Below, piece by piece: positions 1 through 5,998 of a stretch of DNA of 10,102 nucleotides. The stretch comes from JBGTKH01 sp041744735. GTDB lineage: Bacteria; Planctomycetota; Planctomycetia; Pirellulales; Pirellulaceae. Location of the stretch: positions 1 through 10,102 of the forward strand of contig JBGTKH010000411.1 in NCBI GenBank assembly GCA_041744735.1, written 5' to 3'. The first letter of the stretch is position 1; each line of letters opens with the position of its first letter. The position numbers and the translations under genes are program-made. Below the pieces are notes generated by a model. The model had not been told where the DNA came from. It saw only the letters and a list, made by a program, of their open reading frames with translations, and did no database searches.

Positions 1-842
1 CAACACCGCTTTTCTTGATGAGTCGGTAGCCGCCATTCTTCGCTCGCGCATCGGAAAGTCAACGGCCCACGGCACGATTCAGTCTAGGTTCTTTCTGCTG
101 GCACTATCCTTAGCCGTCAAAGTTTGATGCGGTTGCCCTGATGCTACGGGCAATCTGGCGCTGACGTCGGACGTTCCATCGCTTGTACTCTTGTTGGCCA
201 TCGCGAAAGGCGTGGGTGCCACTGGGCTCTGCCAGTGCTCGTTCGGCTGAGGCAATCAAACGGACTCTCGAATACTGCTTGGGGCTTGACAAGTCTTCGG
301 TGTGGAGCGGGACGATTTACTAAATGGACTGCTACTTCGGCCTGAGGCAAAATCCAAGCGCCGGCATGCAACACGCGACCGTCACGGTGCTCGACACTGC
401 ACTGGCCGGGCCATTGGCACGCACGCGCCTCCTTACCCCAACGCGACTCGTTTGGTAACAGACGAGTGCATTCGGCCGAAAGGCGATTGACCATCAAAAT
501 ACCCCTGCCTGCTCGTCAGGCAGGTGGATCAGTTTGACGGGCTAACACACATCGGCCGCCTATTGCTGGCCCCTTGCCGGCTCGCCCGGCAAGAGCCGAA
601 GTTTGCTGGGCTGAGGACTGATTCACCTGCCGGACGAGCCGGCAGGGGTCTGCCGGGCCGGATCGGTCCGAGTTAGCTTGTCAAACTTTGTCTCCTGCCA
701 GGCAAGCTGGGCAGGGGGATTTGGGTCAGTTTTCAATGGCTTGTTTCCTAACTCCTTGCCGAAGCTGCGAGTCGATGCCGGGCGAGGTCACGATCGGCGT
801 CAACAAAGGCAATTCCGACGGCGTCCGCCAAGAAACGCAAAG
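1..842. other. Stretch with no recognised gene
   Basis: No coding sequence here can be supported. A reading frame open from the window edge ends at a TGA at 125-127 on the plus strand; it could be the last 41 codons of a gene lying to the left, but I do not recognise the peptide. On the minus strand, 110-292 could encode 60 residues from a TTG start, rich in Arg and Gln near its end, again without a family I know. Overlapping frames on both strands in 144-497 are of similar quality and contradict one another. Apart from the hairpin cluster at 504-646 the stretch may be decayed coding sequence. Confidence 0.4.
504..646. repeat. Cluster of three 21-nt REP-like hairpins
   Basis: Three copies of one palindrome lie at 504-524, 573-593 and 626-646. 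Each has two perfect 8-bp arms around a 5-nt loop. The first two have loops CTCGT and CTCGC; the third has ACGAG, the same loop read from the other strand, so it is inverted. The arms are CCTGCCTG/CAGGCAGG, CTTGCCGG/CCGGCAAG and CCTGCCGG/CCGGCAGG. Every difference in an arm is matched in the opposite arm (C-G to T-A at the second pair, T-A to G-C at the seventh), so pairing is conserved rather than sequence. The size and arrangement fit REP elements, which are commonly spread by single-copy RAYT transposases; no such gene is visible here. Confidence 0.75.
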
Positions 843-869
843 CGGCGAGGTGGAACACCTCGCCGTTTT
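843..869. terminator. Terminator-like hairpin, probably bidirectional
   Basis: A perfect 10-bp stem (843-852 with 856-865) closes a GAA loop and is followed directly by TTTT at 866-869 on the plus strand. On the minus strand the same stem is followed by a looser T-rich run (CTTTGCGTTTC). It lies about 55 bp beyond the end of the minus-strand gene remnant at 919-1170, which is where that gene's terminator would be expected. The U-tract is short, so efficiency cannot be judged. Confidence 0.55.
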
Positions 870-918
870 CCGAGCCAATCGTTTTGGGTTGCGATACAGA
901 TGGCAACTTCACATCCGG

Positions 919-1170
919 TTAGATTGTTGGCCGGGTGATTGGGACGACGGAGACCTGTTCGTGCTCGACGCTTGAGCCGCTGCAGCCCATGCCAGGCACC
1001 GCGCCGGCGGGCGATCAGCGCGCGGATCTCCGGGACCAGTTGTGTCGGCACGACCATGACCGATTGTCCCGCGGCTTCGAGCGCACCGCTGACCTAGGAC
1101 CGAGTGGCCGGTTCGATTAGAATCCTCGCTCGGTAAGAAATTCGGCGAGTTTTGCAGGAGGCAGACTCAT
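919..1170 (-). pseudogene. Decayed remnant resembling the FlhA C-terminus
   Basis: Reading the minus strand, three consecutive pieces in different frames make one plausible protein tail. The first (1170-1117) reads MSLPPAKLAEFLTERGF and then stops. The second, after a stop at 1096-1094, runs from 1093 to about 1015 and contains LEAAGQ followed by VMVVPTQLVPEIRALIARR. The third ends at a TAA at 921-919 and contains SSVEHEQVSVVPI. The order LPP...GQ.V.V..T...P.IR.LI.R...S..V....V.VV matches the end of FlhA/FHIPEP export proteins, where a leucine-proline-proline turn precedes the last alpha/beta subdomain. At least two frameshifts and an in-frame stop make it non-functional if it is such a gene. 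The upstream part of the gene is not visible beyond 1170. Family assignment is from memory of the motif pattern only; another origin is possible. Confidence 0.35.
1156..1161 (+). promoter_or_regulatory. Shine-Dalgarno sequence for the 1169 start
   Basis: AGGAGG lies seven bases before the ATG at 1169, an ideal match and spacing, and is the main argument for starting the large secreted-protein gene there. A caution: the same bases read on the other strand are the CCTCCT that encodes Pro-Pro in the FlhA-like remnant, so the match could be a leftover of older coding sequence. Confidence 0.5.
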
Positions 1171-4100
1171 GGCGAGTCACGGACGATGGCAGGTGATTCA
1201 ACACGCGCTGCTAGCGTGTTCCTTTGGAGTGCGGCGACTTGTCGCCGCTTTCGGATTTTTTTTCAGCGCCTTTCATAAAACGCGCGCGACCCGTGGCAGC
1301 GATCTAAAAACTCCTAAAGCGGTGACGAGTCACCGCACTCCAAATCCGAAATTCGCCGCGATCATCCTTGTGTTTGTACTGATTAGTCGCGCGGCGGTCG
1401 AAGCAGCGCCTTTGCCGCAGGAAATGCTAGCGGATGCGGAATTGGCCGATGTCGCATTCATTGACCCGGATCGCGGCTGGGCGGTTGGTGATCGCGGCGT
1501 GATTTGGGACACGCAGGACGGTGGGCGGCATTGGCAATTGCAGAACTCGGGCGTTGGCTGCTGTTTAGAGTCGGTATGTTTCATCGACGGCGAGAACGGC
1601 TGGGCCGCGGGCGGTTTTACGCACCCATACACACACAAATCGACCGGCGTGATTCTGCGTACGCGCGACGGCGGCCGGCGTTGGATGCGCGAGCCGACGA
1701 TGACGCTGCCCGCGCTGAAACAGATCACGTTTTTCGATGCCTATCGCGGCTGGGCGGTCGGCAATGCGTCGGCGATGTACCCGGCCGGCGTGTTTCGCAC
1801 GGAAGATGGAGGGAGAAGCTGGGCCTCGGTGCCCAGCGGCGAGACTCACGGCTGGTCGGCTGGTGACTTTCGCGATCCGCTCGGCGGCGCAGTGGCGGGC
1901 CGAGATGGGGCGCTGTCGCTGGTTCAACAAACCGCGATACGACCGTCGCGCACACCCAGTCTCGGCGCACGCCATCTACACCGGCTGAAACTAGATGGTC
2001 CGACGGGCGGGTGGCTCGTCGGCGACGGCGGGATTGTGCTCACGACCAACGATGGCGGGCTTTCGTGGACGATGCCGCGCGGACAACTTCCCTACGGAAC
2101 ATACGAGCAATTTGATTTTCACGCGCTGGCGGTGCTCGGACGGCATTGCTGGATCGCTGGCTCGCCCGGCACATGCGTCTTTCACTCGGCCGACGGTGGA
2201 CAGCGTTGGCAGGCGTTCCGCACGGACCAGAATTTGCCCATTCGCAACTTGACGTTTCTCGACGAGCGACATGGTTGGGCCGTGGGATCGCTCGGTACGA
2301 TCCTGGCCACTCGCGACGGCGGACAAACGTGGCGGCGTCAACAAGGCGGAGGCGGGCGAACCGCACTGCTTGGTCTCTACAGCGAAGCGGATCGCGTGCC
2401 GCTGGAACTGTTCGCACGGTTGGCGGGCGATGAAGGCTATCTGAGCCATGTCGAGATTCTGAACCGCCGCGACATCGAAGTGACGCCCGATTGTGAGTCG
2501 CCGCTGCCCGACCGTACTCACGAAGCATTGGTCGCCGCGGGCGCTTCCGGCGCGGATGCCGCGTGGCGGTTTCCGCTACGACAAGCTGGCCTGCAATTGA
2601 GCGGCGACGGAATCATCGACGGTTGGAACATGGCCAACGACGGCCGCGGCACCCAACGGCTGGAAGAACACGTCGTGCGCAAGATCCGGCAATGGCGGCC
2701 GGACGTGATTGTCACCGAGCACATCAGTCCGCGCGGCGACGATCCGCAGGCTCATCTGATCAATCAAATCGTGCTGGCCGCGGCCGAGAAGGCGGCGGAC
2801 GGAACCGCGTACTCGGAACAAGTCACCGCGGCTCATTTGCAACCGTGGCGAGTGAAAAAAGTCTTCGGCACGTTGCCTGCCGGCGAACCGGGTACCGTGA
2901 ATCTGACTACCGCGCAACTCGCGCCGAGATTGGGCCGCTCGCTCGCCGAGCACGCCGCTGCATCTTATGGGCTCATCAACGACCAACACCGGCCGGCGCC
3001 GCAAACCATTGGCTTTCAACTGCTGATCGATCGACTGCCGCAGGACATCGGGCGGCGAGATTTTTTGAGCGGCATTGTGTCGCCCGCCGGTAGCGATTCG
3101 CGGCGCGTGCTGGGTCTGCCGCCGGGCGGCAACCTAAACGAACTGCGGCTGATGGCTCAGCGGCAACGCAACATCGAACAACTGCTAACGCGCAGCGAAA
3201 GCGATCCGCACAGCGGCGCCGCGTGGCTCGCGCAAATCGACGATCTGACGAAAGGCATTCACCCATCGAGCGCCGGCGGAATCCTGTTCCAAATGGCGAT
3301 GCGCTATCATCAAAGCGGCCGATCGGAGCTGGCGGCCGAAGCGCTTGAATTGCTGACCCAGCGTTACGAAGAGCATGAGTTGACGGAAGCCGCGCTGGTG
3401 TGGCTGGTGCAGTACTATGCCAGCAGCGAAGCCGCATGGCGATTGCGGCGCGACACACGGTTTAACATCGGATTGGTTGCCGCGGAGGAACCAAGTACTG
3501 CTCCGCCATTTGCCTCGCCGCGAGACAGCGCGACCACGAAATTCGAAACATCACAGTCACAGGACGAACCGCAAGTCTTACAGCCACAGATCCGCGCGAT
3601 CGGCAAGGCGTCGACCGCGGCGGCAGGAAACGACGCGAACGAGCGGGCGGCTCGGGCTGTCGCCCTAGGAAAACTCGTGGAAAGCAAGCGGCCGACTTTG
3701 TTCGCCGATGCAACACTGCGATTTCCGCTGGCGGCCGCGCAGCGCCGGCAAGGATCGCCGCGCGAAGCCGAACGCTACTACAACAACTTGGCAGCCGGTG
3801 CGGACGCCGACGCGTGGACGATCTGCGCGCGAGGCGAATTGTGGCTGATGCACGGCAACCAATTGCCGCCCAAGAGCGTACTCTCGTCAAAGCGGGCCTC
3901 GACGAAGCCGCGGCTCGACGGTCGGCTGAATGACGAAGTCTGGCAGCAGGCCAAGCCGGTCGAACTATCAAGCATTCAGCGTGACGACGATAATTGGCCT
4001 GCCACCGCGATGCTGGCGCACGACGGGGAGTTCCTGTACCTGGCCGCAACCTGCCGAAAAGCCGCCGGTGCGACTTATCCAACAAACAACGATCCGCGGC

Positions 4101-4456
4101 CGCGCGACGCCGATCTGGCCGATCGCGATCGAGTTGACCTGCTCATTGATCTCGATCGCGATTACGCCACGTATTACCGATTTACCTTTGATCATCGCGG
4201 CTGGACCAGCGACGTTTGCCTCGGCGACAAAACGTGGGACCCGCAATGGTTTGTCGCTGCTGCCAGCGACGACGCAACCTGGACCATCGAAGCCGCGATT
4301 CCGCTCGCGGAACTTACCGGCGAACCCATCACGCCGCGCACCGTCTGGGCCATCGGCATCCAGCGCACCGTCCCGGGCGTCGGCTTTCAATCCTGGACAC
4401 AACCCGCCGCAATCCTTCCGCGTCCCGAAGGATTTGGCTGGTTGATGTTCGAGTAA
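1169..4456 (+). CDS. Secreted Ycf48-like repeat protein with degenerate PIG-L and CBM9-like domains
   Basis: A 1095-residue protein that I assign to the cell envelope or outside. A hydrophobic segment at residues 62-75 followed by AAVEAA resembles a signal peptide. Residues 90-390 carry six Ycf48/BNR-type units, each pairing a GWAVG-like strand (103, 144, 194, 281, 327, 369) with a DGG-x-x-W motif (117, 167, 213, 295, 342, 383), so a beta-propeller is expected. Residues 397-610 resemble a PIG-L/LmbE N-deacetylase (RPDVIVTEH at 510, DDPQAH at 524, PWRVKKVF at 559), but the catalytic HPDDE is replaced by YSEAD at 404, so it is probably inactive. Residues 704-877 look helical, TPR-like in places. 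Residues 913-1095 match a CBM9-like sandwich (KPRLDGRLNDEVW at its start). The function is unknown; Ycf48 units here need not mean photosynthesis. Residues 19-59 are encoded by an inverted repeat, so a GTG at 1322, placing the signal peptide near the N-terminus, is the alternative start (1044 residues). Confidence 0.85.
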   Translation: MASHGRWQVIQHALLACSFGVRRLVAAFGFFFSAFHKTRATRGSDLKTPKAVTSHRTPNPKFAAIILVFVLISRAAVEAAPLPQEMLADAELADVAFIDPDRGWAVGDRGVIWDTQDGGRHWQLQNSGVGCCLESVCFIDGENGWAAGGFTHPYTHKSTGVILRTRDGGRRWMREPTMTLPALKQITFFDAYRGWAVGNASAMYPAGVFRTEDGGRSWASVPSGETHGWSAGDFRDPLGGAVAGRDGALSLVQQTAIRPSRTPSLGARHLHRLKLDGPTGGWLVGDGGIVLTTNDGGLSWTMPRGQLPYGTYEQFDFHALAVLGRHCWIAGSPGTCVFHSADGGQRWQAFRTDQNLPIRNLTFLDERHGWAVGSLGTILATRDGGQTWRRQQGGGGRTALLGLYSEADRVPLELFARLAGDEGYLSHVEILNRRDIEVTPDCESPLPDRTHEALVAAGASGADAAWRFPLRQAGLQLSGDGIIDGWNMANDGRGTQRLEEHVVRKIRQWRPDVIVTEHISPRGDDPQAHLINQIVLAAAEKAADGTAYSEQVTAAHLQPWRVKKVFGTLPAGEPGTVNLTTAQLAPRLGRSLAEHAAASYGLINDQHRPAPQTIGFQLLIDRLPQDIGRRDFLSGIVSPAGSDSRRVLGLPPGGNLNELRLMAQRQRNIEQLLTRSESDPHSGAAWLAQIDDLTKGIHPSSAGGILFQMAMRYHQSGRSELAAEALELLTQRYEEHELTEAALVWLVQYYASSEAAWRLRRDTRFNIGLVAAEEPSTAPPFASPRDSATTKFETSQSQDEPQVLQPQIRAIGKASTAAAGNDANERAARAVALGKLVESKRPTLFADATLRFPLAAAQRRQGSPREAERYYNNLAAGADADAWTICARGELWLMHGNQLPPKSVLSSKRASTKPRLDGRLNDEVWQQAKPVELSSIQRDDDNWPATAMLAHDGEFLYLAATCRKAAGATYPTNNDPRPRDADLADRDRVDLLIDLDRDYATYYRFTFDHRGWTSDVCLGDKTWDPQWFVAAASDDATWTIEAAIPLAELTGEPITPRTVWAIGIQRTVPGVGFQSWTQPAAILPRPEGFGWLMFE
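1223..1344. repeat. Inverted pair of REP-like elements inside the 5' end of a gene
   Basis: Two 29-nt elements, 1223-1251 and 1316-1344, face each other across 64 bp. After reverse-complementing one, 26 of 29 positions agree. Each contains its own hairpin (stems GCGGCGAC/GTCGCCGC and GCGGTGAC/GTCACCGC); two of the three differences are the two sides of one stem pair, C-G against T-A, and the third is in the loop. The spacer holds a run of eight T. The arrangement is like an E. coli BIME, two REPs in opposite orientation, or a small MITE. It is read in frame by the gene starting at 1169. Confidence 0.75.
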
Positions 4457-4515
4457 GCCTGACGGATACCGAGTGCTGTGCTATCCTACGCATCGTCGGC
4501 GTCAGCCGGGTAACT

Positions 4516-4604
4516 CGTTTAACCCGTAGCCGCAGGCGAGAGAGTCTGTCACGGCGGGTAAAACCATCGTTTGTCGTCCCTCGCCTGCGGCTACGGTTTA
4601 AACG
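4516..4604. repeat. Long inverted repeat between two genes
   Basis: Arms of 25 nt at 4516-4540 and 4580-4604 are reverse complements at 24 of 25 positions (core CGTAGCCGCAGGCGAG) around a 39-nt loop. The element fills most of the 178-bp gap after the secreted-protein gene. It is unlike the hairpins at 504-646 and 1223-1344. It could stop transcription from upstream by its structure, but there is no T-run after the right arm, so I call it a dispersed repeat rather than a terminator. Confidence 0.75.
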
Positions 4605-4614
4605 ACATGCCTCC

Positions 4615-4630
4615 AACCAGTAGGCTGGTT
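4615..4630 (+). other. Small hairpin over the ribosome-binding region
   Basis: AACCAG (4615-4620) and CTGGTT (4625-4630) pair around TAGG, four bases before the ATG at 4635. No Shine-Dalgarno sequence is free outside it. The loop AGG could be the ribosome contact, or the hairpin could reduce initiation; either is inference. Confidence 0.35.
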
Positions 4631-4634
4631 TCTT

Positions 4635-5600
4635 ATGACCTACATCATCGGCACGGACGAAGCCGGTTACGGTCCGAATCTTGGGCCGCTGGTCATTTCG
4701 GCCAGCGTTTGGCGAGTGCCTGATGCAGGCAACGGCGACGACTTGTACGCGCGGCTCGGCCATGTCGTCTCGGCGTCGTTGGACTCCGCGGGCGACGGAC
4801 GGCGAATAACGATCGCGGACTCGAAAGCGCTGTTCAAATCTGGCGGAACACTGGCCGCGCTGGAGCGTGGAGTGCTCGCGGCACTGGGCGTCACCGGCCG
4901 CGCGGTGAGTCGCTGGCGCGATACATGGCCGGCGTTTGACTCGGACAACGTCGCCCACCTCAACTCTCTGCCCTGGCACACCGACTACGACACCGCGATC
5001 CCATGCGATGCGACAGCGGACGAAATCGACAACGATCGGCGGCAATTGCAACACGGGCTGGATAAGGTGGATGTGTCGTTGCACGCGATTCGCTCGTCGG
5101 CCGTCTTCCCCCAGCAATTCAACGAGCTTGTCGATCAGCACAGCAATAAAGCAGCAGCCCTTTCGATACAGACGCTTTCGCTCGTCGCACAGTTACTAGC
5201 GGCACTGCCCGAATCGCCGGTCGCAATCGTGTGTGACAAGCACGGCGGCCGCAACAAATACGGGCCGTTGCTGCAACAGATGTTTCCCGAATACTTGGTC
5301 GAAGTGCATCGCGAGTCGGCCGCCGAGAGCATCTATCGTTGGGGCCCGCCGCGGCGTCGTGTGGAAATTCGTTTCGTCGTCAAAGGCGAACGATTTCTCC
5401 CCGCCGCATTGGCATCCATGACATCAAAGTACCTGCGAGAACTGGCCATGCAAGCCTTCAACCACTACTGGCGCCGCCACCTGCCCGACCTAAAACCCAC
5501 CGCCGGCTACCCCACCGACGCCCGTCGTTTTAAAGCTGATATTCACGACACACAGCAGCGACTTGGGATCGAGGATTGGATTCTGTGGCGCAACCGCTGA
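4635..5600 (+). CDS. RNase HII-like protein of unknown function
   Basis: A 321-residue soluble protein without a signal peptide. Its N-terminus reads GTDEAGYGPNLGPLV (6-20), which mirrors the DEAGRGP-x-x-GPVV block of RNase HII/HIII and supplies the Asp-Glu pair (D8, E9). ADSKALF (61-67) matches the DSKKL block, IVCDKHGG (198-205) places another acidic residue (D201) at a strand end, and ASMTSKYLRELAM (260-272) followed by GYPTDARRF (291-299) resembles the ASIVAKVTRD...GYGT..H tail of RNase HII. The order of blocks is therefore conserved, while the inserts between them make it about 100 residues longer than a usual bacterial RNase HII. RNase H-fold nuclease activity on RNA/DNA hybrids is a reasonable guess but unproven. 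ATG 4635 puts the DEAG block at its usual place. No operon partner is evident: a repeat lies before it and 108 bp separate it from the antitoxin gene. Confidence 0.8.
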   Translation: MTYIIGTDEAGYGPNLGPLVISASVWRVPDAGNGDDLYARLGHVVSASLDSAGDGRRITIADSKALFKSGGTLAALERGVLAALGVTGRAVSRWRDTWPAFDSDNVAHLNSLPWHTDYDTAIPCDATADEIDNDRRQLQHGLDKVDVSLHAIRSSAVFPQQFNELVDQHSNKAAALSIQTLSLVAQLLAALPESPVAIVCDKHGGRNKYGPLLQQMFPEYLVEVHRESAAESIYRWGPPRRRVEIRFVVKGERFLPAALASMTSKYLRELAMQAFNHYWRRHLPDLKPTAGYPTDARRFKADIHDTQQRLGIEDWILWRNR

Positions 5601-5649
5601 TGTGACGGTCGCAGATCGGCGCAAATTTGAGTGCTGGGATTGTTTGGCG

Positions 5650-5671
5650 TCGACAATTCGACAATGATAAT
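5650..5671 (+). promoter_or_regulatory. Tandem octamer next to a -10-like box upstream of the antitoxin gene
   Basis: TCGACAAT occurs twice with no gap (5650-5657, 5658-5665) and runs directly into GATAAT (5666-5671), a five-of-six match to a -10 hexamer, 37 bp before the antitoxin start. No convincing -35 box at proper spacing is seen. Since such antitoxins often repress their own promoter, a tandem site at this position could be the operator; this is inference from position only. Confidence 0.3.
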
Positions 5672-5708
5672 GAAAGAACGACGATCACCCTGTTTAAGAG
5701 GAAATGAT

Positions 5709-5948
5709 GTGACAGTTACTGAACTTACCGACCAGATTCTTGCGTTACCGCCTGCTCAGCGCGCAGCAGTAGCACAGAAGTTGTGGGAGAGCCTGGAAGA
5801 AGCGCCAGAGAGCATATCGCCGGAGGTAGACGCTCAAGCCGTGGCTATCGCTGTCGCGCGTGATGAAGAGTTGTCGCGCGACGAGAAAATGGGAAGGTCG
5901 CATGACGCGGTCATGGAAAACGCTCGGCAGTCCCTTCCATGCGAGTGA
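5709..5948 (+). CDS. Addiction-module antitoxin (Unstab_antitox / TIGR02574 type)
   Basis: A 79-residue acidic protein. The N-terminal pattern LTDQILALPPAQRAAVAQKL (residues 6-25) followed by WESLEE is the hallmark of the putative addiction module component family: a helix, then LPP..R..L...L..SL. The C-terminal half is charged and probably unstructured, as usual for the toxin-binding, protease-sensitive part. The GTG start at 5709 is chosen because GAGG at 5698-5701 sits seven bases before it and because the family begins there; a GTG at 5631 would add 26 residues unlike the family. Its last codons overlap the first ten bases of a toxin-gene start (5939), the coupling typical of these pairs, but that toxin gene is broken. 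The antitoxin is thus likely an orphan left from a RelE/ParE-type module. Confidence 0.75.
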   Translation: MTVTELTDQILALPPAQRAAVAQKLWESLEEAPESISPEVDAQAVAIAVARDEELSRDEKMGRSHDAVMENARQSLPCE

Positions 5949-5980
5949 CCTGGCACCCTGACGCTGAGCCTCGCGAATAG
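5939..5980 (+). pseudogene. Truncated RelE/ParE-type toxin gene
   Basis: The ATG at 5939 overlaps the end of the antitoxin gene by 10 bp and starts the peptide MRVTWHPDAEPRE before a TAG at 5978-5980. The beginning fits ParE/RelE partners of this antitoxin family, which open with a short basic strand, an aromatic residue, then P-x-A-x-x-E as helix 1 begins. A complete toxin has roughly 90-100 residues; here only helix 1 is reached. The sequence after 5980 shows no continuation in any frame, and the convergent nitrite reductase gene ends at 5999, so the rest appears deleted and replaced rather than frameshifted. The call rests on the short motif plus its exact position. Confidence 0.55.
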
Positions 5981-5998
5981 ACGACTTGTTCGTGCGTC

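Noticed and set aside
144..497. A 117-codon minus-strand frame
   Set aside because: No recognisable motif, overlaps another equally weak frame on the same strand, and no supporting start signal.
506..562. Second BFD-like unit of NirB lacking its first cysteine pair seen as a defect
   Set aside because: This form, with only the later C-x-x-C retained, is as in ordinary NirB proteins such as that of E. coli, so it is not unusual. The numbers given are residues of the nirB-nirD product, not window bases.
694..715. Fourth hairpin of the 504-646 family
   Set aside because: Only a 6-bp CCTGCC/GGCAGG stem with a 10-nt loop; it lacks the 8-bp arms and the CTCGT-type loop.
1169..4456. Evidence for a phototrophic organism from Ycf48-like repeats
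   Set aside because: These propeller units are common in secreted proteins of non-phototrophs, and no photosynthesis gene is present.
5631..5708. Longer antitoxin starting at GTG 5631
   Set aside because: The extra 26 residues do not fit the family and overlap the promoter-like region; GTG 5709 has a good Shine-Dalgarno sequence.
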